From contig JAZRZR010000005.1 of the NCBI GenBank assembly GCA_045601525.1, positions 1-64,000 on the forward strand: a stretch of 64,000 nucleotides of DNA. Reading direction: 5' to 3'. Positions 32,129 to 40,031 of this stretch are shown here, in pieces; within the stretch, counting starts at the first letter, position 1; every line of letters begins with the position of its first letter. Both the position numbers and the translations under genes were made by a program. Under the pieces are notes generated by a model, which saw nothing but the letters and a program-made list of their open reading frames with translations, did no database searches and had not been told where the DNA came from. Origin of the DNA: SIG565 sp045601525. Its GTDB lineage: Bacteria; Bacillota; Clostridia; Oscillospirales; Acutalibacteraceae.

Positions 32129-33022
32129 TTATCTTTGTTCCTCGTCAAGTTCGAGTTCAAAACGCTTAAGGGCTTGAAGACCTCTTTGGATATTCTCGAT
32201 GCAGTCATAACGGGCTTCATATTCTATGGAATAAAAACCATCGTATGATGCCCTTTTGAGTGCGCGTAGGCACTGTTTAACGGGAACATCACCATCGCCT
32301 ATTGTAGCGCCTTCAATAAAGTTGCCGCCTCGGGTAACGAACTTATATCGGTCAGGCGTTGCGGCATTTCCATCATAAAAATAGAAATCTTTACAATGCA
32401 CAAAAAAGGTATAGGGCGCAAGCCGAGACACAGCGGCGGTGGGATTTTCATCAACACAAAGGAAGTTTCCTATGTCAATCAAAACACCGAAATTTTCGTG
32501 TGCAACCGAATTGAAAAGTCTTTCAAGACGGTCACTGTCATTGTTAACAAAACCGTGATTTTCAACACAAGTTTTAACATTGATTTTTTCGGCAAATTGT
32601 GTTATTTGTTTGCTTGCATCAGCAAAGGTGGGCAACATAAGGTCAAAACTACGGGTGTTACCGACTTTACCCAAACTATATGCCAGGTCGTGACGCATAA
32701 CAGGAGCGCCCAAAACAGAAGCCACTTCGGCTTGTGAACAAATACGATTGATTTCGGTTTGTATTTTTTGTGGGTCTCGGTGCAAAAAATTTGCACCAAT
32801 AGAATAGCCTGCGATTTCTATCCCTAACTCTTTTGCACGGGCATTGATTTTATAGGCATATTCCTTTTGCTGCTCAAGGGTTGGTTTTTCGCACGGTACC
32901 AAGTCAATAAACTCAATACCATCAAACCCCATTTTTGCGGCAAGGTCCACCATATCTATTTGGGAAAGTTCACCGGTTACCTCTTTTTGCCTAAAAGAAT
33001 AAGAACTAACGGAAAATTTCAT
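32129..33022 (-). CDS. Sugar phosphate isomerase/epimerase (TIM barrel)
   Basis: A 297-residue xylose-isomerase-like TIM-barrel enzyme: MGFDGIEFIDLVP, YKINARAKELGIEIAGYSIG, VKTCVENHGFVNNDSDRL, VLIDIGNFLCVDE, TFFVHCKDF and YSIEYEARYD hold the expected Glu, Asp, His and Glu metal ligands. It follows the Gfo/Idh/MocA dehydrogenase by 34 bases. The pair likely degrades a plant or host sugar or inositol. The ribosome site is weak (GGATGGTAG), suggesting coupling to the upstream gene. Confidence 0.85.
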   Translation of the reverse strand: MKFSVSSYSFRQKEVTGELSQIDMVDLAAKMGFDGIEFIDLVPCEKPTLEQQKEYAYKINARAKELGIEIAGYSIGANFLHRDPQKIQTEINRICSQAEVASVLGAPVMRHDLAYSLGKVGNTRSFDLMLPTFADASKQITQFAEKINVKTCVENHGFVNNDSDRLERLFNSVAHENFGVLIDIGNFLCVDENPTAAVSRLAPYTFFVHCKDFYFYDGNAATPDRYKFVTRGGNFIEGATIGDGDVPVKQCLRALKRASYDGFYSIEYEARYDCIENIQRGLQALKRFELELDEEQR

Positions 33023-33056
33023 AGTGGTCTACCATCCATTTTAATATTTATAATGA

Positions 33057-34109
33057 TTATAGTAAAACCTCGTGACCTGTTCTGCCTGATTCGTAAATAG
33101 CATCAAGCAATCTCATGATTTTAACGCCATCATCAGCAGAGGGTCCACACTCGCATCTTCCTTCAATACAATCAATAAAATGATTGAATTGAGCGGCAAA
33201 CGAGTCACCACCATAGATATAATCGCTGCCATCGATGTTAACAGTTGTCAAGAAACCGTTAATATCGGTATAGAGAATCGGCTTTTCTTCATCTTCAACA
33301 AAGCCGCCTTTTGTGCCTGCAAGTACCATACTTGCGGCAGGGGGAAGGTTAACATCAAAACTTGCTTCGATTTGAAGTGTTGCGCCGTTTTCAAAACGAA
33401 TAGTGGCAACAGCAAAATCTTCAACATCACAAATATCGGTATCAAGCCCATCCTTGTGGTATTTTATTTGGTTTTTAAGGTCGGGACGACAACCAAGTTT
33501 GTTATAAACCGAAGCATAAACCGAAACAGGCTTCGGAGAGCCCATAAGATAAATAGCACGGTCAATTACATGTACGCCTATATCAATGAGAGGACCGCCG
33601 CCTGAGCGCGCTTTTTCGCCGAACCAACCGCAAGGGTTGCCGTGGCGGCGCACATATTGGGCTTTAGCGTAGTAAATATCACCAAGGTAGCCTTGGTCTA
33701 TGTAATCTTTGGCAATTTTGGCCGCGTTGGTAAAACGGGTTACAAAGCCAATCATTAAAAGCTTACCGTTTTTCTCGGCACATTCCTTCATTTCAATTGC
33801 CTCGGCTTCGGAAAGAGCCATGGGCTTTTCGCAAAGAACGTGTAGGCCTGCATTCAGTGCGGCAATTGTACAAGGCTTGTGATTGCAGTTCCAAACACAA
33901 ATATCTACGGCATCCAAATCTTTTTCATTTTCGAGCAATTCCTCAATGGACAAATATCTGTTTTTAATGCCATATTTATCGGCCATAGCGTTAAGGCGTG
34001 ATTCTTTAATGTCGCAAATTGCAACAATTTCGGCTTCGGGAACATTTTTATAAGCGTTTAAGTGTGCGCCTGCGATATTGCCCGCACCAATCATAGCAAT
34101 TTTAACCAT
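33057..34109 (-). CDS. Gfo/Idh/MocA-family oxidoreductase
   Basis: A 350-residue NAD(P)-dependent sugar or cyclitol dehydrogenase. The N-terminal Rossmann motif GAGNIAGAHLNAY, the EKPMALSEAEA motif carrying the catalytic Lys, and GGGPLIDIGVHVIDRAIYLM follow family order. GGAGG precedes the ATG. It is the first gene of a unit divergent from an AraC-family regulator, which likely activates it. Confidence 0.9.
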   Translation of the reverse strand: MVKIAMIGAGNIAGAHLNAYKNVPEAEIVAICDIKESRLNAMADKYGIKNRYLSIEELLENEKDLDAVDICVWNCNHKPCTIAALNAGLHVLCEKPMALSEAEAIEMKECAEKNGKLLMIGFVTRFTNAAKIAKDYIDQGYLGDIYYAKAQYVRRHGNPCGWFGEKARSGGGPLIDIGVHVIDRAIYLMGSPKPVSVYASVYNKLGCRPDLKNQIKYHKDGLDTDICDVEDFAVATIRFENGATLQIEASFDVNLPPAASMVLAGTKGGFVEDEEKPILYTDINGFLTTVNIDGSDYIYGGDSFAAQFNHFIDCIEGRCECGPSADDGVKIMRLLDAIYESGRTGHEVLL

Positions 34110-34130
34110 ACAAAAACCTCCAAATTGTAA

Positions 34131-34225
34131 AATATTGTTGCTTTAATAGCAATTTTATTATAAAATGTATATATAATTCAATCAAGTTATTATTTTGCGG
34201 TAAAATATAACAATATTGCTTTAGG
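34131..34225. promoter_or_regulatory. Divergent control region with repeated half-sites
   Basis: The 124 bases between the oxidoreductase and the AraC gene contain AATATTG-TT-GCTTTAA (34131-34146) and CAATATTGCTTTAGG (34211-34225) as direct repeats. A perfect 5-bp dyad, TTGCT/AGCAA, lies at 34138-34152. These are candidate AraC-regulator sites, unproven. Confidence 0.45.
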
Positions 34226-34233
34226 AGACAAAA

Positions 34234-35052
34234 ATGGCTAAAGACGTTTACGAAAAACATATCCTCCAAAATCCACATCTGCCTTTTCTTTTTAACACTC
34301 AGTGTATAGAACGAGGTACTGTATATTCCCATTGGCATGAGAATATAGAAATAATCTCTTGTATTGACGGCGAGGGCACGGTTTTTTCCGATTCCGAATC
34401 GCTTTCGATTAAGGCGGGAGATACAGTAATAATAAATAGCCGACATATTCATAGTATTACATCAAGCAATAAACTTGTTTACCATCTTTTGATTATCGAT
34501 AAGCAGTTTTTCGAGGAGAACGCCATAGATATGCAAGCCGTTTTCTTCAAGGAAAAATTTTGCGATGAAAATGCAAGCTTGCTTATGGAGGGCATTAAAA
34601 AAGCCTTTTTGGTGGAGAGTGAGCTTTCGATAATAGAAAGGCGAAACGCTGTTTCCGCATATTTTTTATATCTATGCAAAAATCATATTTGTGATAATAG
34701 GCGTGTTGAAAAAATATTCACCAAAAGCTATAACACGGTGCTTTTGGCGATGGATTACATAAATGAAAACTATTCGCAAAAACTAACATTAGAGGATATT
34801 GCAAAAAAATCGGGATACAGTAAGTATCATTTCGCCCGCCTTTTCAAAGAAACCACAGGCTTTACACTAATCGACCATATCAATGCAACCCGTTGCTCTG
34901 TTGCAAAGAAAATGCTTATAAAAACCGATAAGAGTGTTTCGGAAATTTGTTTTGAATGCGGCTTTGATTCTTGCTCGTATTTTTCAAAAACCTTCAAAAA
35001 GTTTTATGGAAGCCTGCCTTCATATTATCGTAAATGTTATTCAAAACGGTGA
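34234..35052 (+). CDS. AraC-family transcriptional regulator
   Basis: A 272-residue regulator with a cupin-type N-terminal sensor domain (HWHENIEIISCIDGEGTV, ADIRINS-like loop at residues 70-80) and a C-terminal double helix-turn-helix (LTLEDIAKKSGYSKYHFARL, KSVSEICFECGFDSCSYFSK). AraC/cupin regulators sense small carbohydrates. It is divergent from the oxidoreductase-isomerase unit, which is its probable target. TAGGAG lies 8 bases ahead of the ATG. Confidence 0.92.
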   Translation: MAKDVYEKHILQNPHLPFLFNTQCIERGTVYSHWHENIEIISCIDGEGTVFSDSESLSIKAGDTVIINSRHIHSITSSNKLVYHLLIIDKQFFEENAIDMQAVFFKEKFCDENASLLMEGIKKAFLVESELSIIERRNAVSAYFLYLCKNHICDNRRVEKIFTKSYNTVLLAMDYINENYSQKLTLEDIAKKSGYSKYHFARLFKETTGFTLIDHINATRCSVAKKMLIKTDKSVSEICFECGFDSCSYFSKTFKKFYGSLPSYYRKCYSKR

Positions 35053-35061
35053 TAGTAAAAA

Positions 35062-35090
35062 TTGACACGGCATATTATTTATGGTATAAT
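35062..35090 (+). promoter_or_regulatory. Sigma-A promoter of the SPFH gene
   Basis: TTGACA at 35062-35067 and a perfect TATAAT at 35085-35090 with a 17-base spacer. Confidence 0.85.
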
Positions 35091-35136
35091 AAAGTGGTAA
35101 AACAAAGTGTTTTTTATCTTGAAAGGAGAAAGTTAT

Positions 35137-36075
35137 ATGGGCTTTGTTATTGCAACGATTGTTGTTATTTTAATTTTTTCTTGTTTGCGAGTTGTTCCGC
35201 AGGCAACCGAGTATGTTATCGAACGCTTGGGTAAATATAAAAAGACTTGGGATGCAGGTCTTCACTTTTTAATTCCTGTTTTGGACCGCGTTTCAAAAAA
35301 GGTTACACTCAAAGAGCAGGTGCTTGATTCACCCCCTCAACCCGTTATCACTAAAGATAATGTTACAATGCAAATTGATACTGTTGTTTATTTTAAGGTT
35401 TTCGATGCTAAACTTTTCACATATGGTGCTGTAAACCCGATAAGCGCACTTTCAAATCTTGCAGCCACAACACTTCGTAATATCGTAGGTGAGTTGGAAC
35501 TTGATGATACTCTCACTTCGCGTGATACAATCAATGGTAAGATGACCGAAATTCTTGACGATGCTACTGACCAGTGGGGTATCAAGGTAAACCGTGTTGA
35601 GCTTAAAAATATTATCCCGCCCACCGAAATTCAAAACGCAATGGAAAAGCAAATGAAGGCTGAGCGTGACCGTCGTGAGACCTTGCTTGAGGCTGAGGGA
35701 CATAAGGCTGCAGTTATCACTCGTGCTGAGGGTGATAAGCAGGCTATGATACTTGAGGCAGAGGGTGAAAGAGACGCCCGTATTGCCAGAGCCGAGGGCG
35801 AAGCAAGAGCTATTTATCTTGCTAAAAAAGCCGAGGCTGATGGTCTCGCCGCACTCAAAGAGGCAGGTGCCGATGCTGCAGTGCTTGAGCTTAAAAAGTT
35901 TGAGGCATTGGTTGCTATGTCAAATGGTAGCGCTTCAAAGATTATCGTTCCCACCGATGCGGTTGAAATGACAAAAAACAATGTTTTCTTCTCCGAAACA
36001 ACAGGTCTCGGCGAAATAACCGAGAGCGCTCCACAACAAAAAAAGGCACCTAAAAAGGATGCTTGCTGCGATTAA
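35137..36075 (+). CDS. SPFH/band-7 membrane protein (stomatin/QmcA-like)
   Basis: A 312-residue stomatin-like protein forming membrane microdomain scaffolds, sometimes controlling proteases. A single N-terminal helix precedes the SPFH domain: VVPQATEYVIERLGKYKKTW, KVTLKEQVLDSPPQPVITKD, LDDTLTSRDTINGKMTEILD and KNIIPPTEIQNAMEKQMKAE are typical. An alanine/glutamate-rich coiled coil with repeated EAEGE/RAEGE elements and a DACCD-type Cys tail end it. ATG 35137 follows AAAGGAG by 7 bases. No NfeD partner gene is adjacent. Confidence 0.93.
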   Translation: MGFVIATIVVILIFSCLRVVPQATEYVIERLGKYKKTWDAGLHFLIPVLDRVSKKVTLKEQVLDSPPQPVITKDNVTMQIDTVVYFKVFDAKLFTYGAVNPISALSNLAATTLRNIVGELELDDTLTSRDTINGKMTEILDDATDQWGIKVNRVELKNIIPPTEIQNAMEKQMKAERDRRETLLEAEGHKAAVITRAEGDKQAMILEAEGERDARIARAEGEARAIYLAKKAEADGLAALKEAGADAAVLELKKFEALVAMSNGSASKIIVPTDAVEMTKNNVFFSETTGLGEITESAPQQKKAPKKDACCD

Positions 36076-36083
36076 AAAGGCTA

Positions 36084-36113
36084 AAAGTCCTGCCGCATTT
36101 GCCGCAGGACTTT
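36084..36113 (+). terminator. Terminator after SPFH gene
   Basis: AAAGTCCTGC pairs with GCAGGACTTT around a 10-base loop that itself is partly self-complementary (CGCATTTGCC), then TATTG. Confidence 0.75.
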
Positions 36114-36133
36114 ATTGTTAAAGAGGTAATTTT

Positions 36134-36886
36134 ATGGAAATGGTTTTGCTTACAGCGATAGGCGTCGGCGGGGCAACTGTAATCGGCGCGCTCATAGGCT
36201 TTATTTTCAAGAAAATGTCGCATAGATTTTCGGATATAGTGCTTTCCTTTGCCGCAGGTGTTATGCTTGCAGCCGCTATTGTAGGGCTTATTTTGCCCTC
36301 TCTTGATTACGGCGGAAAGTGGGGAATAATTATATGCATAGCAGGTGTTTTTGCAGGTGCTGTCTGTATAAGTGTTATTGATAAGCTTGTACCGCATCTT
36401 CATCGCCTCGCCGAAAAAGATTTAGAAAGTCATAGGCAAACCGATTTAAGCAAGGTTTTGCTTTTTGTATTAGCAATCGCGATACATAATTTCCCCGAGG
36501 GTATTGCGGCAGGCGTTGGTTTCGGCTCGGGCAATGTCGCCCACGCCTTAACAATAGCGGGTGGTATAGCGCTTCAAAACATACCTGAGGGTATGGTTAT
36601 AATAGCGCCTATGCTTTCGGCGGGCATAACTCCTAAGCGCACATTTTTAATTGCGGCAGCAACGGGACTTGTTGAGGTTATCGGTGCATTACTCGGATAC
36701 CTTGCAGTAAATTTGGCAACGGCGATACTTCCCTTTGCTCTTGCCTTTGCGGGCGGCACAATGCTTTATGTAATAAGTGATGAAATGATACCCGAAACAC
36801 ATTCTCACGGCGGACAAAGAGGTTCAACCTATGCCTTGCTTGTAGGTTTTTGCTTGATGCTTTTAATGGATGTGCTTTTGGGATAA
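36134..36886 (+). CDS. ZIP-family divalent metal transporter
   Basis: A 250-residue importer of zinc or related metals with about eight helices. The signature metal-site helix reads IAIHNFPEGIAAGVGFGSG and a second metal helix reads IALQNIPEGMVIIAPML. A histidine-bearing loop (ETHSHGGQRG) lies before the last helix. AGAGG precedes the ATG. It is a short way after the SPFH gene but separated by a terminator. Confidence 0.92.
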   Translation: MEMVLLTAIGVGGATVIGALIGFIFKKMSHRFSDIVLSFAAGVMLAAAIVGLILPSLDYGGKWGIIICIAGVFAGAVCISVIDKLVPHLHRLAEKDLESHRQTDLSKVLLFVLAIAIHNFPEGIAAGVGFGSGNVAHALTIAGGIALQNIPEGMVIIAPMLSAGITPKRTFLIAAATGLVEVIGALLGYLAVNLATAILPFALAFAGGTMLYVISDEMIPETHSHGGQRGSTYALLVGFCLMLLMDVLLG

Positions 36887-36891
36887 AAATA

Positions 36892-36920
36892 TTGAAAATT
36901 GTGCTTTAATATGCTATACT
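36892..36920 (+). promoter_or_regulatory. Promoter of the NSS transporter gene
   Basis: TTGAAA at 36892-36897 and TATACT at 36915-36920, spacer 17, beginning just after the ZIP gene stop. Confidence 0.7.
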
Positions 36921-36954
36921 CGTTTTATTAAGGTTTTAGGCTTAGGAGAAAAAA

Positions 36955-38313
36955 ATGGAAACAAAAAGAAGTAGTTTTACAGGGAAAATAGGATTTGTGC
37001 TTGCGGCGGCAGGCTCGGCAGTCGGCCTTGGTAATCTTTGGCGCTTTCCTTATCTTGCGGCGAAGTACGGCGGCGGAATGTTTTTGTTGGTTTACATAAT
37101 ACTTGCAGTAACCTTTGGATTTGCTCTTATGGTAACCGAAATTGCAATAGGCAGAAAAACAGGCAAAAGCGCAATTGAGGCATTTGCTTCGTTAAACAAA
37201 AAATGTTCTTTTGTTGGATATTTGGCGGCAATTATTCCAATGATAATTTTGCCATACTATTCGGTTATAGGCGGTTGGGTTAGCAAATATCTCGTTGCAT
37301 TTGTTAGCGGAAACGGTCTTAAAACCGCGGGGGACGGTTATTTTAATGGCTTTATAACAGATTCGCTTCCTCCGATATTTTGGTTTTTTGTTTTCTTAGG
37401 ACTAACGGCAGTTGTAGTTCTTTTAGGTGTTGAAAAGGGAATAGAACGTGTTAGCAAGGTGTTGATGCCTGTTTTGGTAGCGCTTTCGATAGGTATTGCA
37501 ATATATGTTATGTTTATACCTGGCGCCAAGGACGGAATTATCTACTACATAAAACCTGATTTTTCACACTTCTCTGTTATGACAGTGGTTGCGGCGATTG
37601 GTCAGCTTTTCTATTCGATGTCTTTGGCTATGGGCATTATGATAACCTACGGCTCATATATGAAAAAAGATGTTAGCATTGAATCAGCTGTTCATCAAAT
37701 TGAGATTTTTGATACAGGTATTGCTTTCCTTGCAGGTCTTATGATTATTCCTGCGGTTTTCGCCTTCTCGGGTGGAGATACCACAGCACTCAATGCAGGA
37801 CCGTCGCTTATGTTTGTAACCTTGCCTAAGGTTTTTGAAACAATGGGCATTGGCGGACAAATTCTCGGTGCAGTATTCTTTATACTTGTGCTCCTCGCTG
37901 CGCTTACCTCTTCAATTTCCCTTATGGAAACAGTTGTATCTATAATTCACGATAAGTTTAAGCTTTCGCGCAATATTTCTTGCGTTATTGTTATAGGCCT
38001 TTGCATTGTTTTAGGTTTGCCCTCGGCTTTGGGCTACGGTTTGCTTGACGGAATAAAGATTTTCGGTATGGCATTCCTTGATTTCTTTGATTTTATCAGC
38101 AATAGCATACTTATGCCGATTGTAGCGCTTATAACCTGCTTTGTTGTAACCTTTGTTATAGGTAGAAAAACTATTATTGATGAGGTTGAGATAAGCGGTA
38201 AATTCAAGGCTAAAACACTTTTTAATGTTGTTATCAAGTATATAGCGCCAATATTCCTTTTGGCGATTTTGGCATCAGCAATTCTTGATACCTTAGGTAT
38301 CGTGAAAATATAA
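36955..38313 (+). CDS. Neurotransmitter:sodium symporter (NSS/SNF) family transporter
   Basis: A 452-residue Na+-coupled amino acid transporter of the LeuT fold, with about twelve helices. The helix 1 signature GFVLAAAGSAVGLGNLWRFP is followed by YLAAKYGGGMFLLVYI; FYSMSLAMGIMITYGSYM and LTSSISLMETVVSIIHDKF match helices 6-8. Bacterial members take up Trp, Tyr, Leu or Ala; the substrate here is not clear. TAGGAG lies ahead of the ATG. Confidence 0.93.
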   Translation: METKRSSFTGKIGFVLAAAGSAVGLGNLWRFPYLAAKYGGGMFLLVYIILAVTFGFALMVTEIAIGRKTGKSAIEAFASLNKKCSFVGYLAAIIPMIILPYYSVIGGWVSKYLVAFVSGNGLKTAGDGYFNGFITDSLPPIFWFFVFLGLTAVVVLLGVEKGIERVSKVLMPVLVALSIGIAIYVMFIPGAKDGIIYYIKPDFSHFSVMTVVAAIGQLFYSMSLAMGIMITYGSYMKKDVSIESAVHQIEIFDTGIAFLAGLMIIPAVFAFSGGDTTALNAGPSLMFVTLPKVFETMGIGGQILGAVFFILVLLAALTSSISLMETVVSIIHDKFKLSRNISCVIVIGLCIVLGLPSALGYGLLDGIKIFGMAFLDFFDFISNSILMPIVALITCFVVTFVIGRKTIIDEVEISGKFKAKTLFNVVIKYIAPIFLLAILASAILDTLGIVKI

Positions 38314-38328
38314 AAGTGAGGGGAAAAC

Positions 38329-38952
38329 ATGCGTATTTTATTTTTTGGTGATTCCATAACCTATAGCGGCCGCCTTTTTGAAGATGATAGAGTGCTCGGC
38401 AGCGGCTATCCCCGTTTTGTTGAAGCAACACTCGGCTTTGAACAGCCAAATCAACACACCTTTATAAATAGAGGTATAAGCGGAAACAGAATAGTTGATT
38501 TGTATGCCCGTATAAAGTGCGATGTGCTTAATCTAAAGCCTGATGTTATGAGCATTTTAATCGGTGTTAACGATGTTTGGCACGAAAAACTAGAAAGACC
38601 TAATGGTGTTGACCCCGAAAAATTCTTTAAGATTTATTCAATGCTTATTGAGGAAATCAAAGCGGAATTACCCGACATTAAAATTATGATAATGGAGCCG
38701 TTTTGCCTTAAAGCACCTGCTACTGAAGGCAATTGGGGATATTTTAGCACCGAGGTTCCAAAGCGTGCCGAAATGGCAAAAAAGATAGCCGAAAAATATA
38801 ACCTTACATATATTCCTTTGCAGGAAAAATTCGATAAGCTTTGCGAATTGGCACCGGCAACCTATTGGTTAGAGGATGGCGTGCATCCCACCGCTCAAGG
38901 TCATAAATTCCTTGAAAAAGAGTGGATTGAGGCTTATAAAAAACTTTTTTAA
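38329..38952 (+). CDS. SGNH/GDSL-family hydrolase (second copy)
   Basis: A 207-residue esterase, closer to rhamnogalacturonan-acetylesterase/lysophospholipase-type members than the first copy. Blocks I-V are LFFGDSITYSGRLF, INRGISGNR, SILIGVNDVW and DGVHPTAQGHKFL with the catalytic Asp and His. There is no signal peptide. GAGGGG precedes the ATG and 15 bases separate it from the NSS gene. Substrate unknown; likely an acetylated sugar. Confidence 0.9.
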   Translation: MRILFFGDSITYSGRLFEDDRVLGSGYPRFVEATLGFEQPNQHTFINRGISGNRIVDLYARIKCDVLNLKPDVMSILIGVNDVWHEKLERPNGVDPEKFFKIYSMLIEEIKAELPDIKIMIMEPFCLKAPATEGNWGYFSTEVPKRAEMAKKIAEKYNLTYIPLQEKFDKLCELAPATYWLEDGVHPTAQGHKFLEKEWIEAYKKLF

Positions 38953-38961
38953 TTAAATAAT

Positions 38962-39044
38962 GGACAGTTCGAAACCCTCCTGTCTTAAAACAAAACTACG
39001 GGAAACGCAAGGTTTTTGGAGAGGGTGTTTTCACACCCTCTTTT
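38962..39044 (+). promoter_or_regulatory. preQ1 riboswitch (probably preQ1-III type)
   Basis: The 116-base leader before a queuosine-precursor transporter holds an H-type pseudoknot layout. Helix P1 is GACAG (38963-38967) with CTGTC (38980-38984). Its loop carries ACCCTC (38974-38979), which can pair with GAGGGT (39021-39026). The tail TTAAAACAAAACTACG and an AAAAC/GTTTT arm (about 38992-39016) fit an inserted hairpin, as in preQ1-III described from Faecalibacterium relatives. The class is assigned by eye; preQ1-I is the alternative. Confidence 0.68.
39021..39044 (+). terminator. Candidate attenuator hairpin in preQ1 leader
   Basis: GAGGGTGT (39021-39028) pairs with ACACCCTC (39033-39040) around a 4-base loop, then TTTT and GCTTTC. 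Its 5' arm is the same segment that can join the pseudoknot, so the two structures are exclusive. Confidence 0.55.
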
Positions 39045-39068
39045 GCTTTCTCACGAATGGAGAAAAAT

Positions 39069-39752
39069 ATGAACGAATTGATTTTATTTTTATCACTGCT
39101 TTTTGAGTTTTCTTTAATTTTGCTTTCCTATAAATTTTTTGGAAAGTCCGGCCTTTATGTTATGACGGTTATTTGTGCAATACTTGCTAATATAGAGGTT
39201 GTAATGCTGATTAAGGCGTTTGGCATTGAGCAAACTCTCGGCAATACACTTTTTGCCGCCTCATTTTTAATCACCGATATTTTAAGCGAAAACGAGGGCA
39301 AAAAGGCGGCCGATAAGGCGGTGCATTTAGGTATTTTTGCAACTGTTGTATTTTTGATAATTTCATCAAGTTGGCTTTTCTTTACTCCTGCTGAAGCCGA
39401 TACTGCTTATGGCGCCTTAAAGACTATATTTAGCCAAACGCCCCGAGTGATGTTAGCAAGCTTGTTGGTGTATGCAGTGAGCCAAAAATTAGATGTTTGG
39501 CTTTATCACGCTTGGTGGAATTTTACCACCAACAAATGTGGCGATAAAAAAAGATTTGCTTGGGTGAGAAATAACGGCTCAACCCTTATTTCTCAATTTA
39601 TAAACACCTGTCTTTTTAACTTCGGCGCATTTCTCGGTACCTATCAGTTTAGAACCGTTTTGAGTATCACTTTATCAAGTTATATTATTTTTGCGGTTGC
39701 CGCACTTTTAGATACTCCATTTTTGTATCTTTCAAGGCGCATAAAAAAGTAG
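39069..39752 (+). CDS. Queuosine precursor transporter (YhhQ/VUT family)
   Basis: A 227-residue inner-membrane protein taking up queuine/preQ1 precursors. About six helices are visible, with family signatures SFLITDILSENEGKKAADKA, LYHAWWNFTTNKCGDKKRFA and RNNGSTLISQFINTCLFNF. ATG 39069 is preferred to ATG 39057, because GGAGA at 39059-39063 lies between them. The upstream preQ1-type leader supports the assignment and control by the end product. No queuosine biosynthesis genes are adjacent, consistent with salvage. Confidence 0.92.
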   Translation: MNELILFLSLLFEFSLILLSYKFFGKSGLYVMTVICAILANIEVVMLIKAFGIEQTLGNTLFAASFLITDILSENEGKKAADKAVHLGIFATVVFLIISSSWLFFTPAEADTAYGALKTIFSQTPRVMLASLLVYAVSQKLDVWLYHAWWNFTTNKCGDKKRFAWVRNNGSTLISQFINTCLFNFGAFLGTYQFRTVLSITLSSYIIFAVAALLDTPFLYLSRRIKK

Positions 39753-39760
39753 TATTTGCA

Positions 39761-39789
39761 TTGACTTTTTGATTTTACTTTGGTATAAT
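39761..39789 (+). promoter_or_regulatory. Promoter of the SCIFF gene
   Basis: TTGACT at 39761-39766 and TATAAT at 39784-39789 with a 17-base spacer. Confidence 0.8.
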
Positions 39790-39830
39790 TACTTTGTAAT
39801 TAAATTATTTTCGGAACGGAGTTGTTAATA

Positions 39831-39977
39831 ATGGAGAAGATTAAGACAATTGAAACCCGTAATCTTTGTGAGAGCGCTAAAAAAGGCGGTTGTGGCGAAT
39901 GCCAGACTTCTTGTCAGTCTGCTTGCAAAACAAGCTGCGGCGTAGCAAACCAAAAGTGCGAGAACGAGGATAAATAA
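39831..39977 (+). CDS. scfA: SCIFF ranthipeptide precursor
   Basis: A 48-residue RiPP precursor matching the 'six cysteines in forty-five residues' family found across Clostridia. It begins MEKIKTIETRNL and carries the conserved CGECQTSCQSACKTSC core plus a final C near QKCENEDK. Cysteines fall at 13, 21, 24, 28, 32, 36 and 43, seven in all, so Cys13 appears to be an extra one ahead of the normal six. The downstream maturase forms Cys-to-carbon thioether links. CGGAG lies upstream, and a terminator separates the two genes. Confidence 0.93.
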   Translation: MEKIKTIETRNLCESAKKGGCGECQTSCQSACKTSCGVANQKCENEDK

Positions 39978-39988
39978 ATCTCCAATAT

Positions 39989-40008
39989 GCCGCCGCCATA
40001 ACGGCGGC
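39989..40008 (+). terminator. Terminator between SCIFF and its maturase
   Basis: GCCGCCG (39989-39995) pairs with CGGCGGC (40002-40008) around CCATAA, followed by GTTTTTCTTT. It likely makes precursor transcripts more abundant than maturase read-through. Confidence 0.85.
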
Positions 40009-40031
40009 GTTTTTCTTTAGAAAGGTTAATT

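Noticed and set aside
34110..34233. Possible riboswitch upstream of the sugar-catabolism genes
   Set aside because: The sequence is very A/T-rich with short direct repeats suited to a DNA-binding regulator, and no aptamer core was recognised.
39025..39069. Short leader frame beginning GTG at 39025 behind a GGAGAGGG site in the preQ1 leader
   Set aside because: It is out of frame with the transporter gene, has only 15 codons, and the GGAGAGGG is better explained as pseudoknot and hairpin arm.
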